NCBI GenBank assembly: GCA_903929895.1
Contig: CAIYWM010000096.1
Span: 1 to 10,099 of the forward strand
Direction of reading: 5' to 3'
DNA from: an uncultured Alphaproteobacteria bacterium
GTDB taxonomy: Bacteria; Pseudomonadota; Alphaproteobacteria; Reyranellales; Reyranellaceae
DNA: 10,099 nucleotides
Both the position numbers and the translations under genes were made by a program. Positions 1 to 6,286 of this stretch are shown in pieces. How positions within the stretch are numbered: position 1 is the stretch's first letter; the number at the start of each line of letters is the position of its first letter. The notes beneath the pieces are model-generated. The model ran no database searches. It saw only the letters and a program-made list of their open reading frames with translations, and was not told the DNA's origin.

Positions 1-872
1 ACGTGATGGACGATCCCGCCCAGCTGGCCAAGGAGTGGGAACGCACGAATGTCGTGCCGGCGCTGCGCGATCTCTACGACGAGATCTGGGTCTACGGCCT
101 GCCGCAGATCAACAAGCCCCTGACCGGCATCGACGTGCCGCCCTCGGTGCGTCACAAGATGGTCTACACCGGCTATCTGCGGCGCGAGTTGCCGCTGCAT
201 GGCGACGTGCCGCACGAAATGGAGGAGATCGACGGTCCCTTCATCCTGGTGACGCCGGGCGGCGGTGGCGACGGTGTCGAGCTGGTCGACTGGGTGCTTG
301 CCGCCTACGAGACCGACCCGAATATTCCCTATGGGGCGGTCATCGTGTTCGGCCCGTTCATGCCGGCCACGGCGCGCGAAGCCTTCAAGGAACGGGCCGC
401 GAAGTTCCCGAACATCCGGACGCTGACCTTCACGAACAACCTCGGCGCCCTGATGCAGCGCGCCGCCGGTGTCGTCGCCATGGGTGGCTACAACACGTTC
501 TGCGAGATCCTGTCGTTCGACAAGCGGGCGATCATCGTGCCGCGCACGCATCCACGCCTGGAGCAGTTCATCCGCGCCCGCGCGGCTCGCAAAATCGGCC
601 TGATCGAGATGCTGGATCCCGATCGCGGCCGCGAGCCGCAGGCGATGGCCACGGCCCTGCGCCACCTGCCGCAGCAAGGCCTGCCGAGCGACGTCGTGGT
701 GCCGGGTCTGCTCGACGGGCTGGGCAGCGTGTGGCGGCTCGTCTCCAAGCAGCTTTCCCATCCGCACCGCGGCCCGGCCTCGCTCGGCCTAGCCGAGTCG
801 CCCGGTGCGACGTCGGCCGGCGAGCTTGCCTCGGCGGACCCGGTCCCCTTGCCGGAACGCCACCGCAGCTGA
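1..872 (+). CDS. COG4671/GT28-like glycosyltransferase, 5' truncated
   Basis: This is the C-terminal part (about 289 residues visible) of a GT-B fold glycosyltransferase resembling the predicted glycosyltransferases of COG4671, which share the GT28 C-terminal nucleotide-sugar-binding domain with MurG. The reading frame is open to the window edge. The first visible codons read V-M-D-D-P, which looks like the middle of a family motif, so I take the GTG/ATG at 3 and 6 as internal and the true start as upstream. Visible landmarks, counted from base 3, are VYTGYL (about 64-69), the glycine-rich strand-loop LVTPGGGGDG (about 82-91), and GGYNTFCE (about 170-177), which corresponds to the nucleotide-sugar site. 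The last 50 or so residues are a low-conservation Pro/Ser/Ala tail. It is a paralogue of the gene at 3862-5010. The next gene starts 14 bases downstream. Donor and acceptor are unknown. Confidence 0.85.
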   Translation, partial: VMDDPAQLAKEWERTNVVPALRDLYDEIWVYGLPQINKPLTGIDVPPSVRHKMVYTGYLRRELPLHGDVPHEMEEIDGPFILVTPGGGGDGVELVDWVLAAYETDPNIPYGAVIVFGPFMPATAREAFKERAAKFPNIRTLTFTNNLGALMQRAAGVVAMGGYNTFCEILSFDKRAIIVPRTHPRLEQFIRARAARKIGLIEMLDPDRGREPQAMATALRHLPQQGLPSDVVVPGLLDGLGSVWRLVSKQLSHPHRGPASLGLAESPGATSAGELASADPVPLPERHRS

Positions 873-877
873 TTTCC

Positions 878-883
878 GGAAGG
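878..883 (+). promoter_or_regulatory. Ribosome binding site for the GT4 gene at 887
   Basis: GGAAGG lies three bases before the ATG at 887, inside the 14-base gap after the preceding stop. The spacing is short, but this is the only purine-rich site near the conserved N-terminus. It supports 887 rather than the much longer upstream open frame. Confidence 0.55.
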
Positions 884-886
884 CGA

Positions 887-2164
887 ATGTCGAACGAAAA
901 GAACGGGCCCAAAGTCGCGGTCATCCTGAAGGGCTGGCCGCGCCTCTCCGAGACGTTCATCGCCCAGGAGATCGCCGGCCTCGAGGCGCAGGGCGTGGTG
1001 CTTGAACTCTGGTCGATGCGTCGTCCGACCGACAAGGCCCGTCATCCGGTCCACGATCGCGTCGCGGCCCGCGTCGTCTATCTCCCGGAATATCTGAAGG
1101 ACGAGCCCGGGCGCGTGTTCTCGGCCTGGCTCAAGGCGCGCCGATTGCCCGGATACGGCGCGGCACGCGCCAAGTTCCTCGCCGACCTCCGGCGCGACCG
1201 CACCTCCAATCGCGTGCGACGCTGGGGCCAGGCGCTGGTCCTGGCGGCCGAGCTCCCGGACACGATCGAGCGGCTCTACGCGCATTTCCTGCACACGCCG
1301 GCCTCCGTGACACGCTACGCCGCCACCTTGCGCGGCCTGCCGTGGAGCGTATCGGCCCACGCCAAGGACATCTGGACGAGCGAGCCCTGGGACGTCCGGG
1401 AAAAGCTGGCGGATTGCGCCTGGCTGGTGACCTGCACCAATGTCGGCCTGCAGCGGCTGAAGGAACTGGCGCCGACGCCCGAAAAGCTGCGGCTCGTGTA
1501 TCACGGGCTCGATTTCGCCCATCTGCCGCCGCCTCCGCCGGCGCGGCCGCCGCGCGATGGTTCGGACCCTGCCGATCCCGTCGTGATCCTCTCGGTCGGC
1601 CGCAAGGTCGAGAAGAAGGGCTACGACGATCTGCTGAACGCACTGGCCTTGCTGCCGGATGGTCTGCACTGGCGCTTCGAGCATGTCGGCGCGGGCGACC
1701 TTTCCGACGCTCTGAAGGCCCAGGCGGCCGCCCTCGGGATTGGCGATCGCTGCACCTGGCACGGCGGCCAGCCGCAGAAGGCGGTGTTCGCGGCGCTGGC
1801 CGGTGCCGATCTGTTCGTGCTGGCGAGCAAGAAGGCCGCCGACGGAGATCAGGACGGCCTGCCCAACGTGTTGATGGAGGCGGCGCATCAGGGCCTGCCC
1901 GTCGTATCGACGCAGGCCGCGGCGATCGGCGAATTCGTCGAGGATGGCGAGACCGGCCTGCTCGTGCCGCCGGCCGCGCCGCGCGAGCTCGGTGTCGCGC
2001 TCGCCCGCATGATCGCCGATCCGGCGCTGCGGCAGAGGCTGGCGCAGCGTGCCGGCGAGGTCGTGCGCACCCGCTTCTCCTACGAGGCCGGCGTCGAATG
2101 GATCGCGTCGGCGTTGCAGGACCGGCACCGCGAAAGCACCGTCACGGCGCGCGCCGCGGAGTAG
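887..2164 (+). CDS. GT4-family glycosyltransferase (425 aa)
   Basis: This is a retaining-type GT-B glycosyltransferase, probably cytoplasmic, that transfers a sugar from a nucleotide donor to a glycan or glycolipid precursor. The N-terminal strand VAVILKGWPRLSETF (residues 10-24) matches the opening of WcaL/colanic-acid-type GT4 enzymes, in which 'PRLSETF' is a hallmark. VSAHAKD (155-161) is the inter-domain histidine region. LSVGRKVEKKGYD (235-247) opens the donor-binding C-terminal domain. The catalytic/donor-binding E-x7-E site appears as D323-G-L-P-N-V-L-M-E331, so Asp replaces the first Glu. A run of five prolines (214-218) lies in the linker. The ATG at 887 is chosen because the conserved strand begins nine residues later and a GGAAGG precedes it; the frame stays open far upstream, but that is out of frame with the previous gene and has no family resemblance. 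The stop is two bases before the next ATG. Substrate unknown. Confidence 0.93.
   Translation: MSNEKNGPKVAVILKGWPRLSETFIAQEIAGLEAQGVVLELWSMRRPTDKARHPVHDRVAARVVYLPEYLKDEPGRVFSAWLKARRLPGYGAARAKFLADLRRDRTSNRVRRWGQALVLAAELPDTIERLYAHFLHTPASVTRYAATLRGLPWSVSAHAKDIWTSEPWDVREKLADCAWLVTCTNVGLQRLKELAPTPEKLRLVYHGLDFAHLPPPPPARPPRDGSDPADPVVILSVGRKVEKKGYDDLLNALALLPDGLHWRFEHVGAGDLSDALKAQAAALGIGDRCTWHGGQPQKAVFAALAGADLFVLASKKAADGDQDGLPNVLMEAAHQGLPVVSTQAAAIGEFVEDGETGLLVPPAAPRELGVALARMIADPALRQRLAQRAGEVVRTRFSYEAGVEWIASALQDRHRESTVTARAAE
2158..2161 (+). promoter_or_regulatory. Ribosome binding site for the gene at 2167
   Basis: GGAG ends five bases before the ATG at 2167 and overlaps the end of the preceding gene. 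It sets the start of the second GT4 enzyme. Confidence 0.6.
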
Positions 2165-2166
2165 TC

Positions 2167-3273
2167 ATGCGCGTGCTGCTGCACACGCCGTTGAAGGCAC
2201 CCGACAGTCCCGTGCCTTCGGGGGATCGCGAGATGGCGCGCGGGCTGGCGCGCCTCCTCGAACGTCTCGGCCACGAGGTCACGATGCCGGCCGCGAGCCG
2301 CGTCGCGCCCGGCGTGCCGCCGGTCGCCTCGCATCTGTCGCTGGAGCGGCACGCGCGCGCGCAGGCAGGGCGTTTGATCCGGCGCTGGCGGTCGTTGCCC
2401 GCGCATCATCCGGAGCGCTTCGACCTCTGGTTCACCTATCACTGCTACTATCGCAAGCCCGACTGGCTGGGACCGCTGGTGACGCAGGCGCTGGACCTGC
2501 CGTACGTGATTTCCGAGGCCTCGCATGCGCCGCGCCGGGCGCAGGGACCGACCCGGGCCGGCCATCGCGCCGTCGAGCGGGCGCTGGCGGCGGCCGACCT
2601 CGTGCTGACCGTCAATCCGCGTGACATGGCCGGGGTGAAGGCGAGGCTGCGCCCTGGTGCGCGCCAGGTCTGGCTGCCCCCGTTCATCGACGTCGGTCCG
2701 TTCCAGGTTCCGCCACGGCGCGACCCGGGCCGGCCGCCCCTGTTGCTCAGCGTCGGCATGATGCGCACGCGCGACAAGCTCGAGTCCTATCGCGTGCTGG
2801 CCCGGGCCTTCGCCCTGCTGGGGGACAAGGAATGGCGCGCCCTGCTGGTTGGCGACGGTCCCGCGCGCCCCGAGATCGAGCGATTGATGGCGCCCTTCGG
2901 CTCCCGCGTGCGCTTTGCCGGCGCCGTGCCGCACGGCGAGTTGCCGGCACTCTACGCGTCCGCGGACCTTTACCTTTGGCCTGCAATCAACGAAGCGTAT
3001 GGCATGGCCTTTCTCGAAGCCCAGGCGGCCGGCTTGCCCGTGGTCGCCGGCCGCACCGGCGGCGTGCCCGCGGTCGTGGCCGACCGTGTCACGGGTCTGC
3101 TGACGCCGATCGGCGATGCGGTCTCCTTCGCGGCGGCCGTGGCGCGGCTGCTGGAGGATCCGGCCGAATGCGCACGCCTTGGTGCCGCCGCCGCGCAGCG
3201 GGTGGCGGCGCACCACGACGAGCGCGCCGCGGCCCGTGCCCTGGGCGCCGCCCTCGCGACCTTGCGGGTGTGA
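2167..3273 (+). CDS. GT4-family glycosyltransferase (368 aa)
   Basis: This is a second GT-B, GT4-type glycosyltransferase, probably cytoplasmic. MRVLLHTPLKAP at the N-terminus is the first Rossmann strand, followed by a short loop and the helix GDREMARGLARLLERLGHEV. The C-terminal domain opens with LLSVGMMRTRDKLE (193-206). LLVGDGPARPEIE (226-238) is the donor-phosphate region. NEAYGMAFLEAQAAGLPVV (275-293) carries a complete E-x7-E motif, E276 and E284, followed by GRTGGVP (295-301). The 368-residue length is normal for the family. The protein is distinct from its upstream neighbour and not an obvious recent duplicate. The start is fixed by GGAG at 2158-2161 and the two-base gap after the preceding stop. 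Donor, acceptor and linkage cannot be read from the sequence. Confidence 0.93.
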   Translation: MRVLLHTPLKAPDSPVPSGDREMARGLARLLERLGHEVTMPAASRVAPGVPPVASHLSLERHARAQAGRLIRRWRSLPAHHPERFDLWFTYHCYYRKPDWLGPLVTQALDLPYVISEASHAPRRAQGPTRAGHRAVERALAAADLVLTVNPRDMAGVKARLRPGARQVWLPPFIDVGPFQVPPRRDPGRPPLLLSVGMMRTRDKLESYRVLARAFALLGDKEWRALLVGDGPARPEIERLMAPFGSRVRFAGAVPHGELPALYASADLYLWPAINEAYGMAFLEAQAAGLPVVAGRTGGVPAVVADRVTGLLTPIGDAVSFAAAVARLLEDPAECARLGAAAAQRVAAHHDERAAARALGAALATLRV

Positions 3274-3277
3274 AGAG

Positions 3278-3865
3278 ATGAGGGCCGTGCCCTTCGCGCT
3301 TCTGCGCCACGCCCCGACGGCCTGGAATGCCGGCGGCCGGCTGCAGGGACTGACCGACACCTGCCTCAGCCCCGAAGGCGAGGCGGCGGCACGGCAATGG
3401 CGGTTGCCTCCGCCCGCCGCGCACTGGAAGCGCTCGAGCAGCCCGTTGCAGCGCGCGCGCCGCACGGCCGAACTCGTGCAGCCCTCGGCGCCTGTCGCCC
3501 TCGATTCACGCCTGCGCGAAATGAGTTTCGGCGTCTGGGAAGGCTTCACGGTGAAGCAGCTGCGCGCGACCGGCGGCGAGGCCTTCGCGGCGGCGGAAGC
3601 GGCCGGCCTCGACTTCCATCCGCCGGGCGGAGAGTCGCCGCGCCTCGCGATGGCCCGCCTGTCGCAGTGGAGTTCGACGCTGACGGAGCCCGTGGTCGCG
3701 GTGTCGCACAAGGCCGCGATCCGCGCGCTGCTGGCATTGGCGACCGGGTGGAACATGCTGGGCCGCCCGCCCCACAAGCTCGACTGGACGTGTCTGCACT
3801 TCTTCGTGGCCCACGACGCCGGCCGCGTGACGATCGAGCGGCTCAACGTGCCGCTCACCTCATGA
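3278..3865 (+). CDS. Histidine phosphatase (phosphoglycerate-mutase-like) family protein
   Basis: This 195-residue protein of the histidine phosphatase superfamily (branch 1: GpmB/CobC-like) is probably a cytoplasmic phosphatase using a phospho-histidine intermediate. The nucleophile motif is LLRHAPTAWN (8-17) with R10 and H11. SSPLQRARRTAE (54-65) holds the conserved arginine (R59). REMSFGVWEG (80-89) holds the proton-donor glutamate region (E81), and VSHKAAIRALL (142-152) holds the second catalytic histidine, H144. The residue after the first His is Ala and that after the second is Lys, where RHG and SHG are usual. The core residues are all present, so it should be active. Start: the ATG at 3278 directly abuts the purine-rich GAAGAG; the in-frame GTG at 3287 would give a 192-residue protein with better spacing and the same motifs. 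It sits among glycosyltransferases, so a sugar phosphate, nucleotide sugar or lipid-linked phosphate is a plausible but unproven substrate. Its stop overlaps the next ATG. Confidence 0.9.
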   Translation: MRAVPFALLRHAPTAWNAGGRLQGLTDTCLSPEGEAAARQWRLPPPAAHWKRSSSPLQRARRTAELVQPSAPVALDSRLREMSFGVWEGFTVKQLRATGGEAFAAAEAAGLDFHPPGGESPRLAMARLSQWSSTLTEPVVAVSHKAAIRALLALATGWNMLGRPPHKLDWTCLHFFVAHDAGRVTIERLNVPLTS

Positions 3866-5010
3866 CCGCGCGCGTCTTCTTCTATGTGCAGCATCTGCTC
3901 GGCATAGGCCATCTGCGCCGCGCCGCTGCCCTGGCGCGGGCGCTGGCGGCGGGTGGCTTCGATGTGGCTCTGGTCTCCGGCGGCGCCCCGGTCGACGGGC
4001 TGGCGCTGGGCGGCGCCCGGCTTCATCAACTGCCGCCGGTGCGCGCCGCCGACGCACGGCTCAAGGAACTGGCGCAGCTCGACGGCACGCCGGTCGACGA
4101 GGCTTTCCGCGCGAAGCGCACGCGCCAACTGCTCGACCTGTTCGACGCCGAGCAGCCCGACATCCTGCTCACCGAGCAGTTTCCCTTCGGCCGCACGCAG
4201 CTTCGCTTCGAGCTGCTGCCGTTGCTCGAGGCGGCGCAGGATCGGCCGTCGGCGCCGTGGATCGTGTCGTCGATCCGCGACGTGCTGCGCCGCACCGCGT
4301 CGCCGGCGAGGGTCGACGAGATGGTCCAGACGTTCGAGGCCTTCGACACGGTGCTGGTCCACGCCGATCCCGCCCTGGTGCGACTGGATGACAGTTTCCC
4401 CGCCTGGCCCGACATCCAGGACCGCGCTCTCTATACCGGCTACGTCATGGATTCGGAGGCCGTGCCTCAATCCGGCGACACCGTCGGCAAGGGTGAAGTG
4501 ATCGTGTCGGCCGGAGGCGGAGCCGTCGGCGCCCCGCTGCTTCATGCCGCCATCGCGGCGCGGCCGCTGTCGCCCCTGGCAGATCGCCGGTGGCGGCTTC
4601 TGGTCGGGCCCAACCTGCCGGAAGCGGAAGCCGAAGTGCTCCGCGCGTCTGCCGGTGACGGCATCATCGTCGAGCCGGTGCGCGCCGACTTTCCCTCGCT
4701 GCTGCGCAATGCGGCGCTGTCGGTCTCGCAGGCCGGCTACAACACGGTGGTCGAGACGCTGTGCCATGGCGATCGCGCCGTGCTGGTGCCGTTCGGCACG
4801 GCGCGCGAAACCGAGCAGGCCGATCGCGCGCGCGTGCTGGTCGAGCGCGGCATGGTCGCTTCCGTCGCGCCCGACGATCTGACGCCCGCGAGCCTCGCGG
4901 CCGCGATGGGCAGGGCATGGGCCGGCCCCTCGATCCGCAGTTTTCCGCCGGTCGATGCGAACGGCGCCGCCGCCACGGTCGCTGCGCTGAAGCAGATGGT
5001 GATGCCATGA
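3862..5010 (+). CDS. COG4671/GT28-like glycosyltransferase (382 aa)
   Basis: This is a complete GT-B enzyme of the predicted glycosyltransferase group COG4671, with a MurG-like two-domain layout. The N-terminal domain opens with FYVQHLLGIGHLRRA (7-21), whose GIGHLRR loop is typical for contact with the acceptor. TEQFPFGRTQLRFE (104-117) is a well-conserved segment of this group. YTGYV (191-195) marks the inter-domain region. VIVSAGGGAVG (213-223) is the glycine-rich turn of the second Rossmann domain, and SQAGYNTVVETL (289-300) followed by VLVPFG (307-312) is the nucleotide-sugar site, as in MurG-type enzymes. It aligns by eye with the truncated gene at 1-872 (VYTGYL, PGGGGDG, GGYNTFCEIL), so the cluster carries two paralogues. 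The start ATG overlaps the upstream TGA by four bases (ATGA), with no good Shine-Dalgarno, suggesting translational coupling. Product unknown. Confidence 0.9.
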   Translation: MTARVFFYVQHLLGIGHLRRAAALARALAAGGFDVALVSGGAPVDGLALGGARLHQLPPVRAADARLKELAQLDGTPVDEAFRAKRTRQLLDLFDAEQPDILLTEQFPFGRTQLRFELLPLLEAAQDRPSAPWIVSSIRDVLRRTASPARVDEMVQTFEAFDTVLVHADPALVRLDDSFPAWPDIQDRALYTGYVMDSEAVPQSGDTVGKGEVIVSAGGGAVGAPLLHAAIAARPLSPLADRRWRLLVGPNLPEAEAEVLRASAGDGIIVEPVRADFPSLLRNAALSVSQAGYNTVVETLCHGDRAVLVPFGTARETEQADRARVLVERGMVASVAPDDLTPASLAAAMGRAWAGPSIRSFPPVDANGAAATVAALKQMVMP

Positions 5011-5786
5011 GCGGCTGGCAGGCATTGGCCGACGAGGCAGCGCGCTGGCGCGACCAGGGCCGTATCGCCGAGCTGTGGTGGCGCGATGACGACGCCGTCG
5101 ATGCGGGTCCGGCTCTCGATCGCCTTCTCGCGATCGTAAATGATGCCAGGACGCCGCTGGCGCTGGCCGTGGTGCCGGCGCGGGCCACGGCGTCGCTGGC
5201 CGACCGTCTCGCGGGAGAGACCGAGGTCGACGTGCTGCAGCATGGCTATGCCCATACCAATCATGCGACTCCCCCGGAGAAGAAGATCGAGATCGGCCTG
5301 CAGCGCCCCGCGATGGTCACGCTGGGCGAACTCGGCACCGGCTGGATGGCGATGGAGCGACTGTTCGGTGCGCGAGCGCTCGCTGTCATGGTACCGCCAT
5401 GGAACCGTATTGCGCCGGTGCTCGTGCCGACCTTGCCGGAGATCGGCTATCGCGGCCTCTCGACGTTCGGGCCGCGCCCGCGTGTCCATCCTGTTCGCGG
5501 CCTGCTGCAGGTCAATACGCATGTCGACCTGATCGACTGGAAGGGCGGCCGCACCTTCGCGGGTGAAGAGAAGGTCCTTGCCAACCTCGTGACCGCGCTT
5601 GCACGTGCACGCGACGGCGAGGCCGAGCCGGTCGGCATCCTCAGTCATCATCTTGCGATGGACGCCGGGGCATGGGATTTCCTAAGGTCCTTGTGGGGAA
5701 GAATGACAAAGCTGGAGAGCCTCCGTGTGCGCAGCGCGCGCGAGCTGTTTGCTCCTGAAGCCGGACGTCGGGGAGGGCGTGGGTGA
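5007..5786 (+). CDS. Polysaccharide deacetylase-fold protein (259 aa)
   Basis: This is a NodB/CE4-like polysaccharide deacetylase-fold protein, expected to remove acetyl groups from N-acetylated sugars using a metal. LWWRDDDAV (23-31) provides the catalytic and metal-binding aspartates (D27-D29). QHGYAHTNH (78-86) supplies the H-x3-H metal pair (H79, H83). MVPPWNRI (128-135) resembles the motif-3 R/x-P-P-W region. ILSHHLAMD (211-219) corresponds to the C-terminal motif 5 histidine (H214 or H215). No signal peptide or membrane segment is visible, so it probably works in the cytoplasm, unlike most secreted CE4 enzymes; this points to a precursor rather than a finished polymer. The ATG overlaps the preceding TGA by four bases, and its own TGA overlaps the next GTG. 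Activity is inferred from motifs; a DUF2334-like relative without deacetylase function is possible. Confidence 0.85.
   Translation: MSGWQALADEAARWRDQGRIAELWWRDDDAVDAGPALDRLLAIVNDARTPLALAVVPARATASLADRLAGETEVDVLQHGYAHTNHATPPEKKIEIGLQRPAMVTLGELGTGWMAMERLFGARALAVMVPPWNRIAPVLVPTLPEIGYRGLSTFGPRPRVHPVRGLLQVNTHVDLIDWKGGRTFAGEEKVLANLVTALARARDGEAEPVGILSHHLAMDAGAWDFLRSLWGRMTKLESLRVRSARELFAPEAGRRGGRG
5771..5777 (+). promoter_or_regulatory. Ribosome binding site deciding a GTG start at 5783
   Basis: GGGAGGG lies five bases before GTG 5783, inside the end of the deacetylase gene. It is the strongest Shine-Dalgarno-like site among the overlapping junctions. No ATG begins this frame here, so it is the main argument for the GTG start. 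Confidence 0.65.
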
Positions 5787-6286
5787 ATTCCGCAGATCTG
5801 CGCTATCCGCAGCAGACGCTGGTGGCGGACTATCTGCGCGCCGCGGCGGGCGTGGTATTGTGCGGCGCGCCGATCCTGCTGCTCGACGTCAATCGCTGGC
5901 TGGCGGCTTTTCTGCTGGCGGGTTTCGCGCTCTTTACGCTGTTTCTGGTTCGCACGGCCCTGCGGCATCGCACGCGCTTCGTTCTGGGGCCGGATACGCT
6001 CTGCGCCGACGGGCCTGTCGGGACACTGGTGGAATGGAATCGTCTCGACCGCCTGAAGCTCAGCTACTTCTCGACCAAGCGCGACCGGTCGGACGGCTGG
6101 ATGCAGCTTAGCGTCGGCTCGACAGGCGGCAGGTTGATAAAGGTCGATTCCTCGCTGGAAGGCTTTCACGATATCGTGGAGCGGGCGGCGGAGGCGGCCA
6201 AGGCGACAGGTGCGCCGCTGAGCGATGCGACGCGGGCGAACCTGAGATCGATGGGCATCGTGGTGGTGGGTCAGGAAGAATTATGA
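5783..6286 (+). CDS. Small two-helix membrane protein, function unknown
   Basis: I do not recognise a named family for this 167-residue protein. It has a short polar N-terminus, a hydrophobic segment at about 19-36, a second at about 38-58 ending in the positively charged RTALRHRTRF, then a soluble domain of about 100 residues. The alternation FVLGPDTLCADGPVGTLVEWNRLDRLKLSYF (in pieces, 66-96), followed by MQLSV and a terminal helix (125-141), resembles bacterial PH-like (bPH/YdbT-type) domains that follow paired helices, but this is pattern-level only. The GTG start is supported by GGGAGGG at 5771-5777 and a GTGA overlap with the previous stop; its own TGA overlaps the next ATG. Codons such as TTT, CTT and GTT look more frequent than in the neighbours (by eye, not counted). 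It sits between the glycan genes and the importer; membrane anchoring or scaffolding is possible, not shown. Confidence 0.8.
   Translation: MNSADLRYPQQTLVADYLRAAAGVVLCGAPILLLDVNRWLAAFLLAGFALFTLFLVRTALRHRTRFVLGPDTLCADGPVGTLVEWNRLDRLKLSYFSTKRDRSDGWMQLSVGSTGGRLIKVDSSLEGFHDIVERAAEAAKATGAPLSDATRANLRSMGIVVVGQEEL
6273..6278 (+). promoter_or_regulatory. Ribosome binding site for the double ATPase gene
   Basis: AGGAAG ends four bases before the ATG at 6283, inside the previous gene. With the ATGA overlap it sets the start of the ATPase, whose conserved [11 protein letters not shown] begins at residue 4. Confidence 0.6.

Noticed and set aside
3..8. GTG/ATG at the window edge as the true start of the first gene
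   Set aside because: The first visible residues fit the interior of the family, the MurG-like N-terminal domain would be missing, and the frame is open to the edge. The gene more likely begins upstream.
488..2128. Long - strand open frame (about 546 codons) across the first two glycosyltransferases
   Set aside because: Same shadow effect; no domain, and it spans the boundary between two recognisable + strand genes.
2145..2156. Perfect 12-base GC palindrome just upstream of the ribosome site for the gene at 2167
   Set aside because: It lies inside the coding end of the previous gene, has no loop, and such GC palindromes are expected by chance at this base composition. No matching copy was noticed at other junctions.
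2080..5025. Very long open frame on the - strand (about 980 codons) opposite five genes
   Set aside because: GC-rich genes with GC-biased third positions leave the antisense frame nearly free of stops. The translation is rich in Arg, Gly, His and Gln with no recognisable domain, and it runs across several well-supported + strand genes.
6134..6160. TTGATA-like -35 element that might start the importer operon from within the small membrane gene
   Set aside because: No acceptable -10 hexamer follows at 16-18 bases, and the region is coding. Not supportable as a promoter.
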